Shown in pieces: positions 1-11,544 of a stretch of DNA of 58,000 bases (position 1 is the first letter of the stretch; the number at the start of each line of letters is the position of its first letter). Made by a program: the position numbers and the translations under genes. Origin of the DNA: Cryptomeria japonica (taxonomy: Eukaryota > Streptophyta > Pinopsida > Cupressales > Cupressaceae); assembly GCF_030272615.1 (NCBI RefSeq), contig NC_081412.1, positions 547,926,488 to 547,984,487 of the forward strand, read 5' to 3'. The notes beneath the pieces are model-generated. The model was not told the origin of the DNA. It ran no database searches and worked only from the letters and a program-made list of their open reading frames with translations.

Positions 1-89
1 TTTGTTTGATATGTAAAATTAATTGTTTTCAACCTTCAATACTTATCATTATATTAATTGTATTTAATCTTTGTACATTTTTTGTATAG

Positions 90-542
90 GTAATAGTGAC
101 CATTTCTACATCGATGGTGAGCCATCCTCAGTCCATTGGAGAAGCATCTGAGGCACAGGTATGCCATTGTTCTCTATATTATAGATTTTAAGTGTTTTTG
201 ATATATTTATGTTAGTACATTGTATTAATTGTACATTTAATCTACAATGAACTCCTTTGCGGTATGACCATAACGTGGATCCATTTAAGTATGTCTTCAA
301 GAAAACTCCTAAGAGTGACAAGGAGAGGAGAGCGAAGACATTAGCTCTTGGATCAGCCAATGAGGTAATCTACATTTCAATTGCAAAGGAATTAAAGTTA
401 AATGCATAGTTATGATGTCAATTGTGAACTATTTTCTACAAAAGAATTCTAACTTGGCTTTTGAATTGTGGTTTTGCAGCCATCTACAGAGCCGCGTACT
501 GCACCGAAGAGGCTTGATTTTGATGATCCACCAGAAGTTTAG
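90..542 (+). CDS. Companion gene of the transposon, last three exons (unknown function)
   Basis: Three short exons read in phase 0: 90-158 (after TTTTTTGTATAG, before GTATGC), 263-364 (before GTAATC) and 480-542 (after TGGTTTTGCAG), ending RLDFDDPPEV and TAG at 540-542. The final exon matches the last exon of the minus-strand gene at 23693-25616 (RIDFDDPSTA), so this is the same gene in the other transposon copy. It converges on the transposase gene, with the 359-bp array between them. The acceptor before 263 reads GCGG rather than GCAG, so splicing there may be lost. The upstream exons lie outside the window. No domain is recognised; the tail is basic and acidic, ending in an FDDP motif. Confidence 0.55.
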
Positions 543-724
543 GATCATATAGTGTTAGTTTTGGTCATAGAATGACCAATACATGTAGATATATTCTACA
601 TTTTTATTGTATATCGATTTGGACATGGCATATGCCACATTTTTGTAATACTTGTATTGACTTGGCAGACATGCCTTTTTTTATATATATAAATATCGAT
701 ATTCGATCCAATAAATGTGTAATG

Positions 725-1035
725 AGTTCATTATTTTGTATTCATTGTATTTTGTGGTTGTCCTTTTATAAATTTAAATGAATATTTGTATATGTAATCA
801 ACAATATGAATATAAACAACAAAAATATATGATATAAAGCATTGCAATCGTGGAATATGATTTGATAAAATTTCTAAAATGTTGAATTAACAGTACAAAA
901 CTCCTTGTATTCAGTTCATTATTGTGTATTCATTGTATTTGGTGGCTGCCCTTTTATAAATTTAAATGAATATTTGCATATGTAATTAACAATATGAATA
1001 TAAACAATAAAAATCGACAATATGAATTTAAACAA
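725..1035. repeat. Two direct copies of a ~95-bp AT-rich segment
   Basis: A segment with TTCATTGTATTT, CCTTTTATAAATTTAAATG and AACAATATGAATATAAACAA occurs at about 725-820 and again at about 917-1012, some 190 bp apart. A fragment is repeated once more up to 1035. It lies between the companion gene and the 359-bp array of copy 1. No coding potential is seen. Confidence 0.7.
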
Positions 1036-1054
1036 CAATGTGTTTGGTGCGAGA

Positions 1055-2262
1055 GCACCCTCATGCTCACAATGGTCAAATTTTATTCCTCGTGTGCATA
1101 AACCGACATCGTGAATGCGTCCGGGTGGGCATGTTTACGCTAGGCATACCCCTGTCATGCATCCCAAAGCACCAGAACGTCGAGAGTCATACCCTACCGA
1201 TGAGATCTCTCAAGTGCCCTGAGTCCAAAAAATTTTCAATCCACGACACATACGGTCAATCTGTTTGATCTCGTGGGGTTGTGTGAGGCTCGTCTACAAT
1301 GGCCTATCTCGGTTTTCGATGACTCGAAGCCATTTTCAATTAGTAGCATTTTTTTGCCTGCTCAAAAAATTGTCAGTTGCTTGCAAGGAAAAGTTGCAAG
1401 ATTGGCTAGAATTGATTCTGTTCCTCGTGTACACAAACCGACATCGCGAGTGCATCCGGGTGGGCATGTTTATGCTAGGCATGCCCCTATCATGCATACC
1501 AAAGCACCAGAACGTTGAGAGTCATACCCTACCGGTGAGATCTCTCAAGTGCCCTGAGTCCAAAAAATTGTCAAAATTTGATGGACTGTTTCTTCCAATC
1601 CACGACACATACGGTCGATCTGTTTGATCCCATGGGGTTGCATGAGGCTCCTCTACAATGGCCTATCTCATTTTTTGATGACTCGAAGCCATTTTCAATT
1701 AGTAGCATTTTTTCGCCTGCTCAAAAAACCGTCAGTTGCTTGCAAGGAAAAGTTGCAAGATTGGCTAGAATTGATTATGTTCCTCGTGTGCACAAACCAA
1801 CATTGCGAGTGCATCCAAGTGGGCATGTTTATGCTAGGCATGCCCCTTTCATGCATCCCAAAGCACCAGAACGTCGAGAGTCATACCCTACCACTGAGAT
1901 CTCTCAAGTGCCTTGAGTCCAAAAAATTGTCAAAATTTGACGGATTGTTTCTTCCAATCCACAACTCATACGGTCGATCTGTTTGATTCCATGGGGTTGC
2001 GTGAGGCTCCTCTACAATGGCCTATCTCGGTTTTAGATGAATCAAAGCCATTTTCAATTAGTAGCATTTTTTCGCCTGCTCAAAAAACCGTCAGTTGCTT
2101 GCAAGGAAAAGTTGCAAGATTGGCTAGAATTGATTTTGTTCCTTGTGTGCACAAACTGACGTCGCAAGCGCATCTGGGTGGGCATGTTTACGCTAGGCAT
2201 GCCCCTATCATGCATCCCAAAGCACCAGAACGTCGAGAGTCATACCCTACCGACGCAATGTA
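1055..2262 (-). repeat. 359-bp tandem array (transposon copy 1)
   Basis: The landmark GTTTGAT..C.TGGGGTTG recurs at 1263, 1622 and 1981, giving a period of 359 bp. About 3.3 units are present, the leftmost incomplete. Reverse-complemented, the unit matches the array at 22463-23345: both contain a segment reading roughly GGGCACTCAAG, then CCGGTAGGGTATGA, then GCATGCATAGGG. The array therefore sits downstream of the transposase gene in both copies. Overlapping open frames of 112-120 codons arise because one period keeps several frames open; they are not treated as genes. Confidence 0.85.
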
Positions 2263-2514
2263 GAAGTTGCTTGACAACTTTTTTGACAATTTTTGCTCAA
2301 ATTGTATCTAGTCTCAATCTATCACCCCTATGACCCGATAATGACTCAAATAATTATCCATGATTATACAAGAATAAAGAATGATCATGATTGACCAGGG
2401 ACACATCACATATACTCAAAACATAGTCACAAAACATTGACACACAAAATAGTCACAAAACATTGTCACATATTATTCAAATCAACTCTTGGCTATTTGA
2501 TTATACAAAAAATT

Positions 2515-2790
2515 GTCTTACAAATAATCTCATGGGCTTTTATACAAAATTTGGCATTACAATATATGCGATTCAGCTCATCACCATTTTAATATACAAA
2601 TCATCTCATGGGCTTTTATACAAAATTTGGCATTACAATATGTGCGATTTAGCTCATCACCATTTTAATATACAAAATTTGGCATATACATATGTACAAA
2701 TCAGCTCATTGCAACTTAAATATACAAAATTATGCCCCTAAACATGTAAAAATCAGCTCATGGGCATTTATATATACAAAAAATGAATAT
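2515..2790. repeat. 76-bp tandem repeat
   Basis: CTCATGGGCTTTTATAC begins at 2529 and 2605 (76-bp period), followed by further degenerate units with CAGCTCAT and TATACAAAAT up to about 2790. It lies just beyond the transposase stop codon and so may overlap its 3' UTR. The corresponding part of copy 2 is deleted. Confidence 0.7.
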
Positions 2791-2851
2791 AGAACAATTC
2801 GTCGATGATTTATACAAAATTCTCAAAATCATTCTACTCTGAACTGTAGAA

Positions 2852-5823
2852 TCAATCAAGTGAGCCTTCAGGATCGGCTCTAACCCATATTGTGTCAAGT
2901 ATTGCCTCGTGGTCAGATTCACGAACTTTCCATAAAATCTTGTTATGAGGTCTACCATGATACTTCATCAAATGAATATTTGTTGCAACAACAAGGTTAG
3001 AGAAATGAAGAATATGTCTGTGTGTTTCAAAGTCCTCGAACAACCAAACATCAGAATTCTTGATAGGGTATCTCCGAAGCCATGTTCTTGTCACAACAAC
3101 AAACCCTATTGGGTACTCAATAACCTCTCCGTCAATGATTGTGGTTGTCAATTTTCTTTTAGGCTCAACACAACGACACAAATAGTAATATGTTCCTTCT
3201 TCATTGTTCTCTTCTGCAACAACTGCATACACATGACCTGCATTTTATAAAGTGTTAATTAATACCAAAAATAAAGTATGATGTACAACAAAATGAACCA
3301 AAAAGAATACTTGCAAAAAAATTAACTCAAAAAATCACCTGAATCCACTAGGTTGGATACATGGTCAAAATCCACTGATGTCTCCATCTGGCTCAATTGT
3401 AGTGCTTTGAGAATTTGATATGAATCAATGGGAACCAACGGTCTACCAGACCATTTGTCAACCCACTCTTTTGATTCACATTTTTCCCACAAACAATACA
3501 TGCATGAAGAGCAAAAACATACCATCTATCTCATATAAATTACCAGTGAACTTGAATTTGAACTCATAAATGAGTGCATGTCACTCGATCGTACAACTGT
3601 ACAACAATCTAGATAGTTTTCAATGTTAGATTCAGTAATCAACCAAAAATATCTACGAACCAATGACGTACATGGATTACCTGGACCCATCATAGACTTA
3701 CACCATCGCATAATTGTTTCTGCATCTACCAACTCAGCACCACCTTCGTACTTCAATTCTTCCTTGGCTAGGGCTCTTTTCACACATGCTCCTGCACCAT
3801 CGTGCTCTCCCTTACCATGTCTAGCCCCAGTGAAATTCCAAAAATGTTGTACACCGCTTGTCACATGCATCCTTGTCAGTCAATAAAACATCCTTGTATT
3901 CTTGAATTGTGTAGTGCAATTATCTGACGATATTAAGTGTCGGTTGTATTGTATGTTCCTTTCCCTTAAACTATCATAGAAAACTTTAAAGCATCCTTGT
4001 ACAAACTCCGATGAATGAGTACGATCATCACTTATGTAGAAGTGATACTCTCTTACAACCTTTCTATCCTCCTCTGTGCTATCATCTGCATGCATGAATG
4101 CTATGTGTACAAAAATAGAAACTTGTGTAGAGTGATAATACATGGATTGCACTTCATTTTGAGGTTGTAGAGTATAATTTTCAGTGAAATCAATGATAGA
4201 GACAATGGTGCCAAGAGGAAATGTGTCCTTACACAACTTGAATTTCTCATCTAACCATCGAGCTCTATATGTATGCATTATGTGCTCATAAACTAGTTTC
4301 TCTTGAAACATTTTCATAAATTGAGCTACACATATATCATTTTTCACTAGCTCACATCTCTTCAAATCTTTTCCATCTTTAACTCCATATGTGACTGTCT
4401 TGTATTTTCCAAAAGAAACTAATTTCGTACCAATTTCATGTGTGCTCTCCAAATGTATGCATCTTGGTAAACGTTGCAAACCACCACATATAGCACAAGA
4501 ACCTTCCAAACAAGGCATCTTATAATAAATGCAACCATCATGTCTATTACATAACACACTTGAAATAAATTCTCTTGCCGACTTAGGAGGTGCTTGTATA
4601 TTACATTCCTGCAAAACATCGTTAGTGTGCAAAGTAGAACAAATATGACAAAAAATATCATAATGCATGGAAAATTCAATATGCATCCTACAACAACACA
4701 TGGTGCGTACATGATTAATCTTAATATAAAAAGGTTTTGCCATTTCAAAAAATCTTTGAGAAATTTTTATTTGAGGAAACTTTTGAAGGAATCTTTCATA
4801 AAATTTAGTTTGAGTCATATCCAAATAGTGTTTGGCATGTGTCTCATGATTTTTAGACCCAATTTGCCTTCTAACACCATCTCTTTGGTTGGGTGATACT
4901 CTTGTGTTGTCATGCCAAAAATTTTCAATTAATGTTTTTAGTGCATCTACAACAACCTTGTCTTTGCGTGGTAGTCTACCTGAGAATGCCCAAAGAGAAT
5001 TATTGTTAGGTTCCTCTATTTGTTCTCGCCTCTTTAATGTTTTACTTAATGTTGTTCTACTAACGTTCAATGACTTACTTGTTTTGCTTATCAAACGATC
5101 TTTTTTTATTTTCTTGCTCATTATGGTTGATGTAATGACACATCGAGTAACATTAGAATCTTTACTACGTGATTTTGAACCAATAGATTGATATGCATCA
5201 AATAGATTTCTGACAATAGTTCTTTCACTATTACTTTCAGATGATCTTAGGCCTAGAATTTTCATTGTCTCTCTAAAATTCAAATTTTTAATCATTTGAA
5301 CAATTAATTGACATCTTGCGGTTTGATTTAAGTTTTTAAAATTGTTTTGCCATATTCTTTTAACCATTCTCCTACAAGTTCGTTCATTCATTTTATTGGG
5401 CATTGACTTCAATATATTCTCATCAATGTCAATTAGATACTTTGGTTTCCTACGAATGATTCTAGGAGGTGTTAACATCGGTGCATTATGTACATTCAAT
5501 TCATCAAGTAGAGAAGGTGTAATATGTTCATCATTTAATTGATTATTCAATGCGGTATCTTCTTCAATTGCATTAGGTTCAAATGGTAAATTATCAAATG
5601 TTTCTTCTTCAATTGCATTAGGTTCAAACGGTAAATTATCAAATGTTTCTTCTTCAATTGCATTAGGTGCATTATATTCGTTTGGTAAATCGAATTGAGA
5701 TGTTGAGGTTGACATACCTTCTTCTCCCATTGTTCTTATGTCATGCAATTTCTTCATATGTTGCCTTTGTCTTTCCTTTTGAGCCTCTTGTTGTTCCATC
5801 GTTCCTCGCTTGTTCTTTCCCAT
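2852..5823 (-). pseudogene. D-D-D type transposase, nearly intact, two in-frame stops
   Basis: Start ATG at 5823 (MGKNKRG). Exon 1 runs 5823-3339, the intron is 3338-3238 (GTGATT to TGCAG, 101 bp) and exon 2 runs 3237-2852, joining as DSG-HVYAVV; total 957 codons including the stop. The frame is continuous except for TGA at 3880-3882 (codon 648) and TAG at 3526-3528 (codon 766). Visible parts: a basic N-terminus; a 14-residue acidic repeat x3 (5560-5680); a likely helix-turn-helix (about residues 235-265); a Cys/His cluster at residues 376-455 (CCC...C..C, C..C); and a catalytic-type core with D545 (DFTENY), D634 (SDNCTTQFK) and D675 (HGKGEHDG). A further Cys-rich stretch (CFCSSCMYC) and a beta-rich C-terminal domain follow. 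Known: D/D/HGKG..DG layouts occur in DDE/D transposases. Inference: DNA-cut-and-paste enzyme of its own element, closest to Sola-type. Other superfamilies remain possible. Confidence 0.8.
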
Positions 5824-6162
5824 GGTTGAGATTGGATGACCTAAATAGAATCATATTACATATATATGTAAATAAAAGTTCAAAAATAAATAAATAACCA
5901 TAAGTATGCATCTTATCACTATTTTTTGGAATCAAACTATTAAACAATCACAATTTAATCATTTGAAACCATGCAAAAATAAAAAACTAATAAAAACAAC
6001 AATTCAATCATTTGAAATCATGCAAAAAACAAAAAATTCACTTACTTTTATGTATACAATAGTGATAGAAGTGCATACACAGTTCCAGTGGGGCCTTCAA
6101 CGACCTCAAAAACAACTTTTGAGGCCATTGAGGCTCTTGGGCAACTAAAACTATGTCTATAA

Positions 6163-6247
6163 ACTGCGTACGCGCTGCTAGGCCATAAAATGTTGGCAAG
6201 CCCAACGGTATTCTTGGCTTATGAGTAATAAGTACTGCGTATGCGCT
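6163..6247. promoter_or_regulatory. Repeated palindromic motif ACTGCGTAYGCGCT
   Basis: ACTGCGTACGCGCT at 6163-6176 and ACTGCGTATGCGCT at 6234-6247 flank 57 bp. The core GCGTACGC is a perfect palindrome. They sit between the transposase start and the GA tract of copy 1, where copy 2 has GGATATCC-type palindromes. A subterminal transposase-binding site is possible, but that is inference. Confidence 0.35.
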
Positions 6248-6266
6248 AATAAGCCTTAAAAAAGTT

Positions 6267-6428
6267 ATGGAAGGGGTATGGAGGAAGGGAGAGGGAGAGA
6301 GGAGAGGGGAGAGGGAGATAGAGGGAGAGAGGGAGAGGAGAGGGGAGAGGGAGAGAGAGGGAGAGAGAGGGAGAGAGAGGGAGAGAGGGAGAGAACATGG
6401 GGGGAAGGGAGAGGTAGAGGGAGGGAGA

Positions 6429-6513
<85 letters not shown>

Positions 6514-6957
6514 AGAGGAGAGGGGAGAGGGAGAGAGAGGGAGAGAACATGGGGGAAGGGAGAGGTAGAGGGAGGGAGAGGGAGAGAGGGAGAGAAGAGG
6601 GGGGGAAGGAGAGAGAAGAGAGGAGAGGGGAGAGGGAGAGAGAGGGAGAGAGGGAGAGGAGAGGGGAGAGGGAGAGAGAGGGAGAGGAGAGGGGAGAGGG
6701 AGAGAGAGGAGAGAGGGAGAGAACATGGGGGGAAGGGAGAGGTAGAGGGAGGGAGAGTGGAGAGAGGGAGAGAGGGAGAGAAGAGGGGGGAAGGGGAGAG
6801 AAGGAGAGGAGAGGGGAGAGGGAGAGGAGAGAGAGAGGGAGAGAGGAGAGGGAGAGGGGAGAGGGAGAAGCGGGTGAGAGAGGGAGAGGACGAGGGAGAC
6901 GATGAGAGGAGAGAGAGGAGGAGAGAGGGAGAGGCGACGTGGGAGAGGGAGAGAACA
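6267..6957. repeat. Long GA/GGA purine tract next to an assembly gap
   Basis: Almost pure purine on the plus strand (GAGAGG, GAGA runs, with a few AACATGGGG interruptions) for about 690 bp, ending at the N gap. A similar GA tract stands at 18318-18628 in copy 2, at the matching place outside the transposase gene. All long Arg/Glu or Ser/Leu open frames here are low-complexity artefacts. Confidence 0.9.
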
Positions 6958-7457
6958 NNNNNNNNNNNNNNNNNNNNNNNNNNNNNNNNNNNNNNNNNNN
7001 NNNNNNNNNNNNNNNNNNNNNNNNNNNNNNNNNNNNNNNNNNNNNNNNNNNNNNNNNNNNNNNNNNNNNNNNNNNNNNNNNNNNNNNNNNNNNNNNNNNN
7101 NNNNNNNNNNNNNNNNNNNNNNNNNNNNNNNNNNNNNNNNNNNNNNNNNNNNNNNNNNNNNNNNNNNNNNNNNNNNNNNNNNNNNNNNNNNNNNNNNNNN
7201 NNNNNNNNNNNNNNNNNNNNNNNNNNNNNNNNNNNNNNNNNNNNNNNNNNNNNNNNNNNNNNNNNNNNNNNNNNNNNNNNNNNNNNNNNNNNNNNNNNNN
7301 NNNNNNNNNNNNNNNNNNNNNNNNNNNNNNNNNNNNNNNNNNNNNNNNNNNNNNNNNNNNNNNNNNNNNNNNNNNNNNNNNNNNNNNNNNNNNNNNNNNN
7401 NNNNNNNNNNNNNNNNNNNNNNNNNNNNNNNNNNNNNNNNNNNNNNNNNNNNNNNNN
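6958..7457. other. Assembly gap (500 N)
   Basis: Exactly 500 N. A round number suggests a conventional scaffold gap of unknown true length, probably caused by the purine tract. Confidence 0.97.
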
Positions 7458-7494
7458 CTCTAAGTTCAGGTTCACCTGATTTCAGAAAAAAAAA

Positions 7495-7543
7495 GTGTCC
7501 ACTTATACCCCCCTTTTTGACCACCATCTTTGTGCACTTACCC
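7495..7543 (-). repeat. Terminal inverted repeat, transposon copy 1
   Basis: Read on the minus strand it begins GGGTAAGTGCACAAAGATGG, then GTGGTCAAAAAGG and AAGTGG. The left end of copy 2 reads GGGTATGTGCAGGATCATGG, then TGTGCCAAAATAGG and AAGTGG. The next four bases outside are ATGT (7544-7547), the presumed target duplication; its partner is outside the window. Confidence 0.75.
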
Positions 7544-7547
7544 ATGT

Positions 7548-9552
7548 GTATGTTGTTAGCAATAGGTGTTGTTTGTATTTATTCTTATCTATTTCCTTAG
7601 ATTGAATGGTTAAGGAATATTCCTAATTTTATTTTCAAATGCGAACGATTTATCTCTTGATTCAACATTATGTTTTGTCTAGTGTTAGTGAAGCATTTAA
7701 TATGAAAGATTGATATTTGTTCATATGCATGATATGTGGAAAAAGGATGTCGATGTCATTTTAATGTTTTATTGAAAGCATTTTATGCATGGGTTTTTGT
7801 GTGAATGCATTGTTGCATGTGTGGAAAGGGTTTTTTGATCCATGAACAAACATGAATTACATTGTAATAGATCATTTGGGTTAATGATGTATGTCCCCAA
7901 ATTGTATTTGTTTCTTAGGAATATTGTGAGATCCTATGTGGTTAACAACATTGTTGTATTTTCAAAGGGGTTAAGTGAAGAAGTTTAAATGTGTCGTATG
8001 CATTGTTACTATGGCAAATGTTGGCGAAATATAGAAGCATTAGTATGTACCTTTCATTTTTTGACCATGAAATTGTATTGATCCATCTCTTGTGTAGTGT
8101 GCATATTTAATTGTTATTTAAATGAAATTATGGATGGTAGGAGCATTGTGTTAGTGTGGCCTAGAGCCTTTGATATTTTGTGCCTTGTTAAGAATGTGGA
8201 TATCATTATGTTATAGATTGTATACTAGCGATTAATGATGTGAGTGAATGCACGTGCCTTTGTGGTAGGTAGTTTCTACATTATTGAATGTTAGACTTTG
8301 TTACTTGCATAATTTAATGTGTAAAGTATCATTGGCTTTGAGATTCAATGTGCCTTGAATCGACTTTGTTTGGTGAATTTTTGTGGAATGTGATCATGTG
8401 CATCATGGTATTGTGAATGCAATTTTCCCCATGAATGCAATTTTCCCTGTGAATGTAGTTTTTTGAATTGATCCTAATACTTGTATTAAAGGAAATTCAT
8501 GTGGATGTTATAGGAACCCTTGTATATGCCTCTTTATATAATGATGCATTTGTGTTGAATTGAAGTTGAGTTTGGTTCTATTTGCATGATTAAGTGAAAT
8601 GTGTTCTTGTAAAATAGTAAGTTGTTGCAGTGTTAGAATATTCATTCATGTGGTGTGTTTGTGTATGTTATCTAATGCGTCGTGTATGTTGTATTCCTAG
8701 GTGCCATGTAGCTTTTTACTCCCTCAAATGTTGCTAAAATTAATCAATCGATTCATGCAGTATTATTTTTTAAATTTCATGGTTTGTTTTGGTTATTGAT
8801 GAATTTTCTAATTGTTGTGAGGGATAGCATTGAATTTTTAAATTTTCTTATGGCTAGTCTATTGACCAAAATGTTACATCTATCCATTTTGTGACCCTTG
8901 GTCACTCTTGCTTTAATGTTGAAATTGCATGCATTTTATGATCTTATTTTGAACTAAAAGATTCTACCTCTTGGGATTTACTTTATCCTTGTGGTGGATA
9001 TTCAAATGTTTATAATGTCTAGTTATGTCTTATGTTAATTGTTGTTCTCTATCATGTTCATTATGAACCCCTGATATAATGTGCAAGGTAGTAAGTTGTA
9101 GAGAATGTGCTAATTATCGATGTTGTATTAATTAGAAAAATATTTAATTAAAATATCTTCCTTGGTGAAATGTTATTGAATTGTTTAAAATATGTAGAAT
9201 TTTGTAAAATGCATTGTTGAAAAAGTGCTAGTGATTGTTGTTTATGTCAACAAGAATCTTGCTAAATTAAAATTTCATACTTTTTGTGGATGCAAGTGTA
9301 TTCTTTGTGCAATATGTGGGAGAAGTGGTGAGATAATTTTATGCATATAAATATTGTGACTTTGTCTATAATGTGAATGTATGTGAATTCCTTGTGTTTG
9401 ACTTTGAGTTCAAAGTGTATTTGGATCTTTTCTAATGTGCTTGGTGTGTTCTTATATGATCTCGCAATTGAGTTTGGTGGAAATATATGTTTATATCATG
9501 CTTGATTTTGCTTGTTAGTAGATGGTTGGGTGTGATTTGATCCACCAATGAT
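7548..9552. other. Non-coding stretch, no gene seen
   Basis: T- and G-rich, AT-biased sequence with no open frame of note on either strand. The only structure seen is a short run of GAATGCAATTTTCCC-type units at about 8413-8462. Possibly decayed LTR sequence; nothing specific can be supported. Confidence 0.5.
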
Positions 9553-9830
9553 GCTTGTCAAGTTAACTAAATGAATGAACTAAAATGATGATTCTTTAAT
9601 TTAGTGTTTATTTTTATATGCATATTTGTGTGCATATAATTAATATTCTTAAGATAATATCCAACTAATCTAAAAAAATTGAGGAAATTTATGGTTCCAT
9701 TTTTTAGCAAATATCTAACAAAAATAAAATGAAGAATTCAAAATTTTACTTTTTCTATATCAAAATAAGATAAAGATGACTTGATCTAAAGAATTACTAA
9801 GGGGAATAGAAGATGAAAAAATAGTACGTG
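9553..9830 (+). repeat. Direct repeat, left copy (~270 bp)
   Basis: Shares GAACTAAAATGATGA, TTTATTTTTATATGCAT and AAGATAAAGATGACTTGAT with 11545-11822, in the same orientation about 1.99 kb away. It could be one of a pair of diverged LTRs of a small element or a tandem duplication. Clear TG..CA ends and a primer-binding site were not found. Confidence 0.6.
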
Positions 9831-10689
9831 TAGAATGGCATGTGAATGGTGAGGTGTTGGGTGGTTATTGAAGGGGCACTAGATGGGATGGATATAGCAA
9901 TTAATGTGACAAATTATTAGAAACAATATCAGGTTTAATGGTATAGAAAGATCAAAATATGTTTGTAGAGGGTACATTTGCATATAGAATATATCCAATA
10001 TTTTGCTACATTTATAGCTATACTAGATTGGTTAATATTTCCTAAAGAGTTAACCAAATCAGTAAGAATTAAGGAATCATCAAGATTAATTATATTTTAA
10101 ACCTCTTTGAGTTATGTGTATACGACTAAAAATTGGGGGAAAATATGAGCAATAGATCATTAAGCAACCACAAGCCTAAATCTATTACCAATCCAATCGT
10201 CAAATAATAAATGCTTGTAAATAAATTCAACAATGAAATAAATAAATCAAATTAGTAATGAAGCAATCGCTATGTCAAATCTAAGAATGTGACTTCTATT
10301 GTCCTTCACCTTGATGCATATGATGGTAGTGGTTCTTAGAATTGCATGATACTTGTAGAGTATTGTACAATAATTTGAATAATATCGTTATCCATGATTG
10401 AGAACTTATGTTGAATTTATAGATTTTTTGAATTTGATTCAACAGTCGAGATCGATTTGACAACATAATTGATCAATGTTTGATAATTGATGAGACAAGT
10501 TGGTTGGAGATGATTACTCAACATGACTAAATTTGATTGAGAAATTTACTCATTGGATTGACTTGATGAGTGGATAGATGAGTTAGTCAAAAAACACGAT
10601 TTCAAAAAGAGTGGATTGATTGACTAATTTGAAAAAGTGATTGTTGACTCAGTCTAGTGAAAAATTAGAGTCAGATATAGTTACTCATT
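9831..10689. other. Non-coding stretch between direct repeats
   Basis: AT-rich, no gene. Contains a GACTCA/TTGACTxA-rich segment at about 10490-10690 with several short imperfect repeats. Confidence 0.4.
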
Positions 10690-11138
10690 TTCATCTTTTG
10701 ATGTAGGAAATTGGATTTGGAGGAAATTTTGGTTTTTGAAAATGTAAAATTAAATAAGAATGAGAGGGGAATAAAATTATTTTGTTTGGAGAGAAATTAA
10801 ATTAAATAAATTAGGAAATTTATTTAATTTGAGAGGACATTATTAGCTAATTAAATAATTTGGGATAATTATCTAATTATGGGAGAATGGTAGATATTGA
10901 TTTAATTAAACAATAAAAATCATTTAATTAAAGTGAATGATCAACATTAAAGGAAAATGATTAAGTTATTTGATTATGAATTAGAGGGAAATTATAATTA
11001 TGAATTCAAAATGGATGAATGATATTAATTTGAAAGAACGAGGTCAAAACAACTAAATAATTAAAATTATTTAATTAAGAAGGGGAATAATTAGTGAAGT
11101 TAGTGTTTGTAGGTGTGAGGCAATTTTAGGTGTCTACA
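10690..11138 (-). mobile_element. LTR fragment (Ty3/gypsy-like U3)
   Basis: Read on the minus strand it starts at 11138 with TGTAGACACCTAAAATTGCC and continues with many TTAATTAAAT-type words. The LTR at 49016 starts TGTAGACACCTAAAAGTTGC and has the same AT-rich TTAATTAAA composition. The inner boundary is not defined, so the left coordinate is approximate. Confidence 0.45.
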
Positions 11139-11544
11139 TTATGTTATAGTTTTAACTTAGTTATGAAGTTCTAGTTGAGCTTCTTGATAAGAGATATTTA
11201 CATTTGGGAAAAGGAAGTGGTATCATTGGTAGAAGCAAATTAGTAAGATAACCCTACCATTATTGGATTTAGATGAGGATTCCAGTGGGAATGGTTCTAG
11301 AAGGATAACGATTCACCCTATAGAAATAATTAATGTAGGGTACATTAACCATGCATAATAAGCTAGATTACACCTATTAGACAACTAGACAAAAGGGATC
11401 TATAAGGTTCACTAAATAAAGATGAACATATCATGTACTCATTGTCTTACAAATTAAGGCTGAACTAGTTGGATATATTGAGCTCACCTAATGAAAGTGA
11501 ACATAAGATGTACTCTAAAGTGAAAGGATAAACAATTAGTCTAT

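Larger units (their letters stand above)
1..7543 (-). mobile_element. Composite DNA transposon, copy 1 (Sola-like, partial)
   Basis: Seen: reading from the right end leftwards there is a terminal repeat (7495-7543), an N gap, a GA microsatellite, a transposase gene (5823 to 2852), a 76-bp and a 359-bp tandem array, and the 3' end of a second gene on the opposite strand (90-542). The same modules in the same relative order and orientation make up copy 2 at 17344-26553, which has both ends. The left end of copy 1 is outside the window. The right end is set by homology of the reverse complement of 7495-7543 to the left terminus of copy 2. Inference: one transposon family; the D-D-D core and the 4-bp duplication at copy 2 suggest Sola, not verified. 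Confidence 0.75.

Noticed and set aside
1038-2263. Four overlapping 110-120-codon frames at 1265-2263
   Set aside because: They repeat exactly with the 359-bp period and change frame between units; the matching array in copy 2 does not keep them.
6038-7600. Very long Ser/Leu/Pro or Arg/Glu/Gly reading frames across the GA tract and N gap
   Set aside because: Pure low-complexity translation; frames run through N bases; no domain and no conservation.
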